A DNA stretch of 27,003 nucleotides, taken from assembly GCA_902810755.1 (NCBI GenBank), contig CADDYT010000078.1, positions 1 to 27,003 of the forward strand, read 5' to 3'. The DNA comes from Chloroflexota bacterium. Its GTDB lineage: Bacteria; Chloroflexota; Ktedonobacteria; Ktedonobacterales; Ktedonobacteraceae. Under the pieces are notes generated by a model. The model searched no databases. It had not been told where the DNA came from and saw nothing but the letters and a program-made list of their open reading frames with translations. How positions within the stretch are numbered: the stretch's first letter is position 1; every line of letters starts with the position of its first letter. Position numbers and translations under genes: made by a program. Shown here one piece after another: positions 16,064-23,567 of this stretch.

Positions 16064-16132
16064 GGCGCCGGGTGATCGCGCACACCGCCGATAGAGTCGA
16101 TTTATCGGCGGTGTGCGCGATCACCCGGCGCC
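16064..16132. repeat. Family B palindrome, copy 2, between infB and rbfA
   Basis: Arms 16064-16093 and 16103-16132 are perfect 30-base reverse complements with a 9-base loop. The outer GGCGCCGGGTGATCG resembles the GGCGCCGGTTGATCG of copy 1 at 9975. It lies 37 bases after the infB stop and 51 before rbfA, has no T-run, and so sits inside a conserved translation operon. Confidence 0.88.
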
Positions 16133-16183
16133 TACGGAAGTTCATATCTACATCGATTTACTCTTTAAGGTGAGAGAAACGCT

Positions 16184-16606
16184 ATGCCAAATCCGCATCG
16201 ACAGGAAAAACTGGGTGAATTAATCGCGGTGGAGATCAGCGACCTGCTGCGCAACCGCATGAAAGACCCGCGCGTCGGCTTCGCCAGCATCACCCGCGTC
16301 GAGGTGAGCGGCGATTTCCGCCATGCAAAAATCTTCGTCAGCGTCATGGGCAGCCCGGAAGAGCAGCAGGAGACGATGAAGGCGATCAAGCACGGCGCCG
16401 GTTTCCTGCGCCACGAACTTGCCACTCGCCTCACCCTGCGCTACGTACCCGAACTCGACTTCCGACTTGATAAATCGATTGAAAAAGGCGCGCAGGTGCT
16501 TGATCTCATTCGCCAGGTTGAGCTGGAAGAACAGCAACAGGCGCAGAAGCAGGCGCAAGAACAGCAACAGGTGGAAGCGCATATACAGGGAGACGAGGTA
16601 CGGTGA
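16184..16606 (+). CDS. rbfA: 30S ribosome-binding factor A
   Basis: This 140-residue cytoplasmic protein helps mature the 16S rRNA 5' end on the 30S subunit. The core RNA-binding fold is clear: RQEKLGELIAVEISDLLRN, DPRVGFASITRVEVSGDFRHAKIFVSV, and LRHELATRLTLRYVPELDFRLDKSIEKG. After about residue 112 a Gln/Glu-rich helix (EEQQQAQKQAQEQQQ) follows, unusual but common enough at RbfA C-termini. The stop overlaps the GTG start of nrnA, so translation is probably coupled. Confidence 0.95.
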   Translation: MPNPHRQEKLGELIAVEISDLLRNRMKDPRVGFASITRVEVSGDFRHAKIFVSVMGSPEEQQETMKAIKHGAGFLRHELATRLTLRYVPELDFRLDKSIEKGAQVLDLIRQVELEEQQQAQKQAQEQQQVEAHIQGDEVR

Positions 16607-17643
16607 GCAACACGCTGTGCGATCTAAGCAACCAGATTCATCCGCGCCTCGTGCAAGCGGCGATGGATCTCGTCAGTCCAGCGCAGCGTATCGCTCTGCT
16701 GGCCCATGAACATCCCGATGGCGACTGCATCGGTTCCGCGCTGGGCCTCGCCCACATCCTGCAACAGATGGGCAAGACCGCCGTTCCCATCTGCGTCGAC
16801 CCGCCACCGAAAACGCTGGCCTTCCTGCCGGGTATCGGCATGTTCCAGCGCACGCTCGACGGCGAGGACTACGACCTGGTTTTCGCGCTCGACGCCGGTG
16901 AGTTCATCCGCTTCGGCCCCGTCTATGAGCGGCACAAAGCCTTTCTCGATTCGGTCAACACCATCAATATCGATCATCACATCAGCAGTTCCGGTTGCGG
17001 CACCGTCAACATCATCGACCCGACGGCAGCCGCGACCTCGGAACTGATTGTGTTGTTCCAGCAGCAGGCAGGCCTGCCGCTCAACAAAGATGCCGCCGTC
17101 TGCCTGCTCACCGGCATCATTACCGATACCAGTTCGTTCCAGTTCACCAACACAACGCCGCGCAGCCTGGAAGTGGCGGCCCTGCTGCTACGGGCCGGGG
17201 CCGTTCCCGAGCCCATCGTGCAGCATATATATCGCACGCACCCGCTGGCGCAGGTGCGTTTTCAGGCAAGGGTCATCGACAATGCTCGTGTCGCCTGCAA
17301 TGGCCGCCTCATGTGGTCCTACGCCACAGCCGCCACGCTGGCCGAACTGGGCGCCACGCCAGAGATGGACGATAATTTCGCTGGTATGCTGCGCGACATC
17401 GAGGGCGTGCAGGTGGCAGCCTTCTTCAAAAGTTACGAGGAACCCGGCATCACACGGCTCAGCCTGCGCGCCGCCGCGCCCTACAACGCCGCCGAAATCT
17501 GCCAGTGTTTTGGCGGCGGTGGCCACGCCCGCGCCGCCGGCGCCACTCTGCACATGCCCATCGAAGCCGCCATGCAGGAAGTCGTCTCGCTACTGAAACA
17601 GATCATGGACTGCCCGGAAATGACACATGACAACGACACATAA
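16603..17643 (+). CDS. nrnA: DHH/DHHA1 phosphoesterase, NrnA-like
   Basis: This 346-residue protein has the DHH phosphoesterase motifs: HEHPDGDCIGS (H35, H37, D39, D41), FALDAGE (D97), NIDHHIS (D124-H125-H126) and, in the DHHA1 domain, the GGGGHARAAG substrate loop. Family members degrade nanoRNA oligonucleotides and often dephosphorylate pAp. The start is GTG at 16603, sharing bases with the rbfA stop; GAGG lies at 16595-16598. The gene ends inside truB by 17 bases. The rbfA-nrnA-truB order is conserved in many Gram-positive-type operons and supports the call. Confidence 0.93.
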   Translation: MSNTLCDLSNQIHPRLVQAAMDLVSPAQRIALLAHEHPDGDCIGSALGLAHILQQMGKTAVPICVDPPPKTLAFLPGIGMFQRTLDGEDYDLVFALDAGEFIRFGPVYERHKAFLDSVNTINIDHHISSSGCGTVNIIDPTAAATSELIVLFQQQAGLPLNKDAAVCLLTGIITDTSSFQFTNTTPRSLEVAALLLRAGAVPEPIVQHIYRTHPLAQVRFQARVIDNARVACNGRLMWSYATAATLAELGATPEMDDNFAGMLRDIEGVQVAAFFKSYEEPGITRLSLRAAAPYNAAEICQCFGGGGHARAAGATLHMPIEAAMQEVVSLLKQIMDCPEMTHDNDT

Positions 17644-18547
17644 CGTAGATGGCATTCTCAACATCAATAAAGCGGTAGGCATGACCTCGCATGATGTAGT
17701 GGCAAAGGTGCGCAGGTTGCTCAAACAGAAACGGGTCGGGCATACCGGCACGCTCGATCCGCTCGCCAGCGGCGTCCTGCCCATCTGCGTCGGGCAGGCC
17801 ACGCGCGTCGCTGAATACCTCAGCGAAAGCGGCAAAGCCTACCTGGCAGAGATCGTCTTCGGCGCCGTCACCGACACCTGCGACGCCGAAGGCACAATCA
17901 TCCGCACGGCAGACGCCTCGCAGCTCACGCTGGCGCAGATCGAGGCGGCCCTGCCACACTTCCTGGGCGAGCAGATGCAGGTTCCCCCACGCTACTCCGC
18001 CATCAAGCTCAAAGGCCAGCCCGCCTACAGATTGGCCCGTGCTGGCGAAGAGGTGGCCCTGGAGCCGCGCCCGGTCACCATCTATCATCTCGCTATCCAG
18101 ACCTGGCAGCCGCCGCGCCTCACGCTCGCCGTCGAGTGCAGCAAAGGCACCTACATCCGCTCGCTGGCCTATGACCTCGGCGAGCGTCTCGGCTGCGGAG
18201 CCTACCTCGCCGCGCTCACCCGCACGCGCAGCGGCCCCTTCACGCTCTCCGAGAGCATCACGCTGGAACAGCTTGCCAGGGCCGTCGAAAACGACAACCT
18301 CGCCGCTTACCTGCACCCCATCGACAGCGCCATTCAGCACCTGCCCGCGCTCTATCTTGATGCCGCTACCACTGTCAGCGTGCTGCATGGCAACGCTTTC
18401 CGCCTGCCCGCCTCCAATAGCGAGCTACCCACACCCGATCAGCCCATTCGCGTCTACGCCCCCGACGGCCAACTGCTCGCCATCGCAGCATGGGACGCAC
18501 GGCAAGAACGCTGGCAACCGGAAAAAGTCTTTTCGTTGTCGCAATAG
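17627..18547 (+). CDS. truB: tRNA pseudouridine(55) synthase TruB
   Basis: This 306-residue enzyme makes pseudouridine 55 in the T-loop of tRNAs. The signature GHTGTLDPLASGVLP carries catalytic D44. RYSAIKLKGQPAYRLAR and KGTYIRSLAYDLGERLG complete the catalytic fold, with a small PUA-like C-terminal part. It starts inside nrnA, so translation is likely coupled. ribF, often next, is absent; the block ends at a family A hairpin. Confidence 0.96.
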   Translation: MTTTHNVDGILNINKAVGMTSHDVVAKVRRLLKQKRVGHTGTLDPLASGVLPICVGQATRVAEYLSESGKAYLAEIVFGAVTDTCDAEGTIIRTADASQLTLAQIEAALPHFLGEQMQVPPRYSAIKLKGQPAYRLARAGEEVALEPRPVTIYHLAIQTWQPPRLTLAVECSKGTYIRSLAYDLGERLGCGAYLAALTRTRSGPFTLSESITLEQLARAVENDNLAAYLHPIDSAIQHLPALYLDAATTVSVLHGNAFRLPASNSELPTPDQPIRVYAPDGQLLAIAAWDARQERWQPEKVFSLSQ

Positions 18548-18564
18548 CGTCCCCGCCCGCAAGC

Positions 18565-18686
18565 CCCCTACAAGCCACCCGCAAGAGGTGGCCCTACTAT
18601 ATACGAATCTACTCACACACCTTACAGAGCCGGGCCAGTACCGTACTACTAGAGTAGGGCCACCTCTTGCGGGTAGCCTGTAGGGG
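18565..18686. repeat. Family A palindromic repeat, copy 2
   Basis: Arms 18565-18598 and 18653-18686 pair over 34 bases with two mismatches. They share the CACCCGCAAG...GTGGCCCTACTATA arm of the copy at 4270. It lies between truB and the convergent small gene at 18711, where it could end both transcripts. Confidence 0.88.
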
Positions 18687-18710
18687 AACCTGCGCAGCCA
18701 TGTGCGTAGC

Positions 18711-18941
18711 CTACTCTGGCTTTGCCTCCAGTAATTGCGCGACCAGCACGGTTGCTTCGCGCTCCCCTATCAGCTGGCCCAACTCTTCCTGACATTGCTG
18801 CATGCGTTCCATCTTCGCCGTGATAAATTCGTGGCGCGCGCTGCCAGCGGCCAGCCCGGTCAGCGCGCGTTGCGCCGCCTCGTATTCTCGTTCAGTCTGT
18901 TGCAATAACCGCGCCACTTCGCTTTTATTGCCTGTCTCCAT
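18711..18941 (-). CDS. Small coiled-coil protein, unknown function
   Basis: This 76-residue protein is predicted by eye to be almost wholly helical, with heptad-like hydrophobic spacing (VARLLQQTEREYEAAQRALTGLA, then FITAKMERMQQCQEELGQLIGE). There is a short Gly/Ser break near residue 34, so it may form a helical hairpin. GGGAGGT sits close before the ATG, which supports real translation. I do not recognise the family. It is encoded divergently from the regulator at 19270. Confidence 0.65.
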   Translation of the reverse strand: METGNKSEVARLLQQTEREYEAAQRALTGLAAGSARHEFITAKMERMQQCQEELGQLIGEREATVLVAQLLEAKPE

Positions 18942-19193
18942 ACCTGCACCTCCCTTGTGCTATCCTTTCCATGATGAGCGGACATACCCTCATCTTCTTT
19001 ATGGGTTTACCGCTAGCAAGCATAGCAGATCAGTGAGTACAGGGAGATAACAGACTAAAGATGAGAATATAACACTAAATGACGGATTGTATAGCAGATA
19101 AGAGTACAGGCAACATTCGATGACAACACTGTGACAGGCAACGAACGGGAGCGTGACAGAGCAAGTTGAATTGCTGCTATGGCGCAATGCCCG

Positions 19194-19202
19194 TGTTATA
19201 AT
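19194..19202 (+). promoter_or_regulatory. Extended -10 promoter of the BTAD regulator
   Basis: TGTTATAAT has TG at 19194-19195 and TATAAT at 19197-19202, about 68 bases before the start at 19270. No -35 fits at 17 bases. The remaining 18942-19269 gap shows no other feature. Confidence 0.5.
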
Positions 19203-19269
19203 GCAGAACAACAGGCATCTCTTGAGCAGGTAGCAGGCAGGCAATGCCTGGAAGGGAGGTAGCGAACGT

Positions 19270-21318
19270 ATGGAACATCTCTTGCCGCCAGAGCAGGCAA
19301 GCGAGCCGCTGCTGCGCCTCCATCTCTTCGGGGTCTTTCACATCATGGGGCGGGGGCAAACGGTGCTGCCGCCATCGCTGCTCAATAGCCGGGCATCGGG
19401 GCGCAACGTTTTGAAACTGTTAGCCTGCTCTCCAGGGCGACAGGCTACGCGCAGCCAGCTCGCCGGTATCCTGTGGCCGGAGACCGAGGAAGAACGCGCG
19501 CGTGACTCCCTACGTTCGGCCTGGACCTTCCTGCGCAAAGTTCTGCGCTCGGTAGGGGCCGAAGGTGTACTGCGCACCAACGGCGAAGTACTTCAACTGG
19601 CCGGGCAAAGCCTCCTGTGGCTCGATACCGACGCTTTCGAAGACCTGGTTGCTCGCTCCTGCCGCGCTGGCAGCGGGGAAGAGGCTATCGCTCTGGGCGA
19701 AGAAGCCTGTCGACTGCTGCGCGGCGAATTTCTCGCCGACGACCAGAGCGCCGAATGGACCACTCACCGGCTGGTCAAGAGGCGGCGACAATTGCTGTGG
19801 ATGGCACGTAGCCGCCTGACGCGCCATCTGGCCGATCTCTACGTTCAGCGCGGCCAGATACGGCTGGCCGAAGAGATGTTAGAAGCACAGGTAACGCGCT
19901 TCCCCACCGATCAGGACGCCCTCTACCGTCTGCTCCTCCTGCTGGAACGACAGGGCTGCTTCGAGCAGGCCAGTATTCTCTACGAGCGGGCCAGGCGTAC
20001 TCTTGAAGCTTCCGGCAAGCCCCTGGCGCGTCACGTGCAGGCATGTTTCGAGCGACTGCAACACGCCGCCTCCACACAACCTACCATTCCACCCACTTCC
20101 ACCGGCAGAGTCGCGGTCGGACCAGCCTCATCCCCGCCAGAGCCACTCGCATCCGCCCGTCACTCGCCCTTCGTCCTTGCCTCTTCAGCAGGCGGGCAGC
20201 CAGAGGCACCCCTGGTGGGAGCAATCACCACCCTCTCGTCTCTGCTCGCCGAGACATCATCACGCGGCGAGGTAGAGATGCTGCGCCTGTTCTCAGCACT
20301 GGAAGGAAGATCAGACATGCCATTGCTTTCTCGCCGCCAACTGCTCCAGCTGGGCATCGCCACCTTCATCAGCCGCCTCGCCCACCTCGACCGCAAACGC
20401 ATCTCCGCCATCGAACAGGAAGAACTGGCCAACGCCCTGAGCCAGAGCATCGCCAACAGCTGGCAGTTGTTCCATACCGCCAGCAATGCCGGGGTGCTGG
20501 CAATAGCACAGCTTCAGCTTTCACTCCTGCGCGAAGCTCATGGATCGCTCTCTCCAGCAACTCGACCATATCTCTATGAGGGAGCATACAATCTACTTGG
20601 AGTAACACTCCAGTTTCAGAAGCGCAACGAAGAAGCTCTTTACATGTACCAGGAGGCTTATCTTGCAGCTATGGCAACAGGCAATTCCTGGTTCATCGCC
20701 CAGAATCTCATCTTACAGGCAGATACCTGTTTAGTGCTGGGCCGATACTCAGATGCTGTTCTGGCTCTGGAAGAAGCCCTGTCATATCTGGACGATACTG
20801 ATGAAGAGCATCGGCGAGTCAAAGCGCACCTGCTCGCCTGCCGGGCAGATGTTGCTATGACAATGGAAGACTATATTCTGGCGGAAAGGATGCTTGATGA
20901 ATCTGCTCGCTATCTTGAGTGCTTGCCTGTGAAAGAGGAATTTGATCGCAGTAGCTGGCTGCAACTTGCGGGAAAAAGGGCTATTCTGGTCAAGGATTAC
21001 ACGCAGGCAGAGACATATTTGAAGGAAGCTGCCCGGAGTAATCCTCCACAGTTGTTAGTACGCCATACGGGGATTCTCACACTTCTGGCAATCACCTATG
21101 CACGTCAAAATGAACGAGAACAGAGTTTTCTCATTGCAAGGCAGGCAATACCTACGCTCAAAGCCTTAAATGCCCCACTGGCAAACACCCATTTCCTTGA
21201 CTATCTTCAGCAAGATATCATGAACCACTTCCCCATCGATAGTGAGGGACGCACCTTCCTCGCTGAGATGCAGGAACACTTTCCGCATCTCAATTCCTTT
21301 CTTGAAGGAAGGACGTAG
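19270..21318 (+). CDS. BTAD/SARP-like transcriptional regulator with TPR tail
   Basis: This 682-residue protein begins with an OmpR-type winged helix at about 15-110 (LRLHLFGVFHIMGRGQ, then RSQLAGILWPETEEERARDSLRSAWTFLRKVL). A bacterial transcriptional activator (BTAD) helical domain follows at about 115-262 (DTDAFEDL, YVQRGQIRLAEEMLEAQVTRFPTDQDALYRLLLLLERQG). A Pro/Ser-rich linker at about 263-300 leads to an all-helical tail with TPR-like units (YLYEGAYNLLGVTLQFQKRNEEALYMYQEAY; DYILAERMLDESARYLE; DYTQAETYLKEAA). No NB-ARC or AAA ATPase P-loop lies between, unlike large SARPs. GGAGG sits ahead of the start. No biosynthetic cluster is in view, so the target is unknown. The DNA of the tail looks less G+C-rich than the N-terminal half. 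Confidence 0.85.
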   Translation: MEHLLPPEQASEPLLRLHLFGVFHIMGRGQTVLPPSLLNSRASGRNVLKLLACSPGRQATRSQLAGILWPETEEERARDSLRSAWTFLRKVLRSVGAEGVLRTNGEVLQLAGQSLLWLDTDAFEDLVARSCRAGSGEEAIALGEEACRLLRGEFLADDQSAEWTTHRLVKRRRQLLWMARSRLTRHLADLYVQRGQIRLAEEMLEAQVTRFPTDQDALYRLLLLLERQGCFEQASILYERARRTLEASGKPLARHVQACFERLQHAASTQPTIPPTSTGRVAVGPASSPPEPLASARHSPFVLASSAGGQPEAPLVGAITTLSSLLAETSSRGEVEMLRLFSALEGRSDMPLLSRRQLLQLGIATFISRLAHLDRKRISAIEQEELANALSQSIANSWQLFHTASNAGVLAIAQLQLSLLREAHGSLSPATRPYLYEGAYNLLGVTLQFQKRNEEALYMYQEAYLAAMATGNSWFIAQNLILQADTCLVLGRYSDAVLALEEALSYLDDTDEEHRRVKAHLLACRADVAMTMEDYILAERMLDESARYLECLPVKEEFDRSSWLQLAGKRAILVKDYTQAETYLKEAARSNPPQLLVRHTGILTLLAITYARQNEREQSFLIARQAIPTLKALNAPLANTHFLDYLQQDIMNHFPIDSEGRTFLAEMQEHFPHLNSFLEGRT

Positions 21319-21354
21319 GTAAGGCAATGGGCCGCATAGATACGTAGAGATATA

Positions 21355-22353
21355 TCAGGAATCTGCTCGTTCAACCAGCAGCAGTCCGCCAACACAGTCT
21401 TCTACCCATATTCTGCCACCTTCTTCCCACTGACGAAGACACCAGTGGCCGAGTGCTTCCAGTTTTTCGGAAGAAAAGATCTGCTCGTGTCCATAGACTA
21501 CTGAGGGTTCCTGTTCATAGGGGACTATAAGAATCAAACGCCGGGCAGTTACCGCGAGCAGATTCGCCAGCACACGATACATTTCTGCTTCTGGAAAATG
21601 TTCGATGACGCCAATAGCTGTCACCGTGTCAAAGCGTCCGATCTCAGGGAAATTCTCGGCGAGCAGATCAGCCTGAGCATAGGCAACGTTTGTCAGGCCA
21701 CGCTCACTGGCAAGCTCCCTCGCGATGTCAAACATATCAGGGCGAATATCTATGCCAACAACACGTTCCATGAACGGGATACGCTCGGCAATCAACAAGG
21801 GGAGAAAACCTGACTCGCATCCTACATCCAGCAACGTTCGTCCGACACACAGTTCACAGACGCGCTGGTATTGCGTCGCAAATGAACCGATACAGGTATA
21901 ATCGGGGTATGGAGGAGTGGTGACTGTGGACAAAAAGACAAGAAAACGTTGTAGCGTGTTTGCGCCAAAATATTTCCACGCACGCCGAATATCCTGCGGA
22001 TAAAAAGAGCCGACAATGCCTGCCAGAATTTCGCCATAGCGATAAGAACTCCTTAGCAAGCCGAGCGGCTCCAATTCCAGAGCAACATAATGCTTCATAT
22101 CGGCGTCAAGCTGTTCAGGCCCAAACCAATGCACAAGAATCGTCGAGGGCGTTTCCTCACGTGTAAAGAGCAGGAAATGGGGCGTTTCCTGAACAGCATA
22201 GCCGCCTTCAGAGAAACGCTGCTGAAGGCGTGCGCGGTTGACGCCATAGCCATTCACAATGACGATATCGCCAACCAGCACACTGCGTTCCTGAATAGGG
22301 ACTTTTCTGGACTGACGGGCAGTTGTGGCGGCAACAGGTTGATGATCGATCAT
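21355..22353 (-). CDS. Class I SAM-dependent methyltransferase
   Basis: This 332-residue protein has an N-terminal region of about 160 residues without a recognised family. A Rossmann methyltransferase domain follows: motif I LLDVGCESGF near 174-183, VVGIDIRPDMFDIA with the acidic ribose-binding residue, AYAQADL, and TAIGVIEHFPEAEM. The ATG at 22353 is chosen over one 60 bases upstream because AGGAGGAGAGG stands directly before it. The substrate cannot be inferred; the fold is used on small molecules, lipids and rRNA alike. It is divergent from the RlmA-like gene at 22501. Confidence 0.85.
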   Translation of the reverse strand: MIDHQPVAATTARQSRKVPIQERSVLVGDIVIVNGYGVNRARLQQRFSEGGYAVQETPHFLLFTREETPSTILVHWFGPEQLDADMKHYVALELEPLGLLRSSYRYGEILAGIVGSFYPQDIRRAWKYFGANTLQRFLVFLSTVTTPPYPDYTCIGSFATQYQRVCELCVGRTLLDVGCESGFLPLLIAERIPFMERVVGIDIRPDMFDIARELASERGLTNVAYAQADLLAENFPEIGRFDTVTAIGVIEHFPEAEMYRVLANLLAVTARRLILIVPYEQEPSVVYGHEQIFSSEKLEALGHWCLRQWEEGGRIWVEDCVGGLLLVERADS

Positions 22354-22500
22354 GCCTCTCCTCCTGCTAAACGGTGTGGCGCAGATTGGTTTGCTCTGTT
22401 CAGTCTTTCCCATAGTATTGTATCATATCTTTTAGCTGATAGAGCTTGAAGAAGGGAAAATCCATCGTGCAAATAGCTGATGATAAGAGCCAGGAATAGC

Positions 22501-23409
22501 ATGGACAACAGTTCACCTCTTGTATCCTGCCCCTTCCTGCTCTGCCCCATCTGCGGCCAGCCGCTTGCGCCATCTCAGGGCGGCAATGCGCTTGCCTGCC
22601 CGCGCCGCCACTCCTTCGACGTGGCGCGAGAACAATATGTCAATCTGCTGCTCAAAAAAGCCTCCGCCGATACAAAAGAGATGGTGCAGGCGCGCCGCCA
22701 GTTCCTCGCCGACGGCCACTACGCCCCGCTTGCCAGCCAGATCAACAAACTTGTCTCCCGCTACCTGAGTGAAACCGTGCTGCCCCCGCGCGCCGATACT
22801 GCCCACGCTCATAGCGATCAGCCCTGCATCGCCATGCTCGACGCGGGCTGCGGTGAAGGCTACTATCTCGGCCAGTTGCAACATTACCTGTGCATGCAGC
22901 AACCGGGGCTATCCTGTTGCTACGTGGGCATCGACAGTTCAAAAGAAGCCATCAGAATGGCGGCTCGCCACTACAAAGATATCTGTTTCCTGGTCGCCAG
23001 CATCAAAGAGCCGCTGCCCATTGCCAGCGACAGCATGCAGGTCTTGCTCAACATCTTCGCGCCGCGCAATGCCGCCGAATTTGCGCGCGTTCTCCCGCCC
23101 GGCGGCCTGCTGCTCGTCGTCATCCCCGGCCCCACTCACCTGCAGCCCTTGCGCGAGCGGCTCTCCCTGCTCAACATCGAAGAGGACAAGCGGCAGCACG
23201 TCATCCAGCAATTCGCCCCCTACTTCCACCTGCGCGACACCTTTTCCCTCACCTACCGGCTTCCCCTCGACCGGCAAGCTATCGCCCACCTCGTGCGCAT
23301 GACGCCTGACTACTGGCACCTCTCTGAGCAAAGGCGGCAGGCAATAGAGGAAATTGAGGATGTGCAAACGGAGATTGCTTTTACTGGACTCGCGTTTATT
23401 AAGCAGTGA
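22501..23409 (+). CDS. RlmA-like 23S rRNA (guanine-N1) methyltransferase
   Basis: This 302-residue protein has the RlmA layout: an N-terminal zinc site C15-C18-C33-H37 (LCPICG ... ACPRRHSFD), then VAREQYVNLL, and a SAM domain with MLDAGCGEGYYLGQL and YVGIDSSKEAIRMAA. LLNIFAPRNAAEFARVLPPGG completes the match. Family members methylate N1 of G745 or G748 in helix 35 of 23S rRNA; the latter can give tylosin-type macrolide resistance. Which base is used here cannot be read off. An upstream in-frame ATG at 22480 has no Shine-Dalgarno; AGGA precedes 22501. Confidence 0.88.
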   Translation: MDNSSPLVSCPFLLCPICGQPLAPSQGGNALACPRRHSFDVAREQYVNLLLKKASADTKEMVQARRQFLADGHYAPLASQINKLVSRYLSETVLPPRADTAHAHSDQPCIAMLDAGCGEGYYLGQLQHYLCMQQPGLSCCYVGIDSSKEAIRMAARHYKDICFLVASIKEPLPIASDSMQVLLNIFAPRNAAEFARVLPPGGLLLVVIPGPTHLQPLRERLSLLNIEEDKRQHVIQQFAPYFHLRDTFSLTYRLPLDRQAIAHLVRMTPDYWHLSEQRRQAIEEIEDVQTEIAFTGLAFIKQ

Positions 23410-23433
23410 GATAGCGACTGAGGGTTCAGGGCG

Positions 23434-23504
23434 CAGGCAAGCTGCGCCCCTACTAACCACGACGCAACATGGCTCCGTAGGTTAGTAGGGGCGCAGCTTG
23501 CCTG
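23434..23504. terminator. 25-bp-arm hairpin between convergent genes
   Basis: Arms 23434-23458 and 23480-23504 are exact reverse complements around a 21-base loop. The arm ends in GCGCCCCTACTAACC, similar to the GGCCCTACTATA end of family A. It sits between convergent rlmA-like and GH16 genes and probably works as a two-way terminator. Confidence 0.8.
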
Positions 23505-23567
23505 CCCGCATCTCTGGAGCCATCCATAATAGATGGCCCCGGAGAACCAGAAACCAGATTCAGCCCG

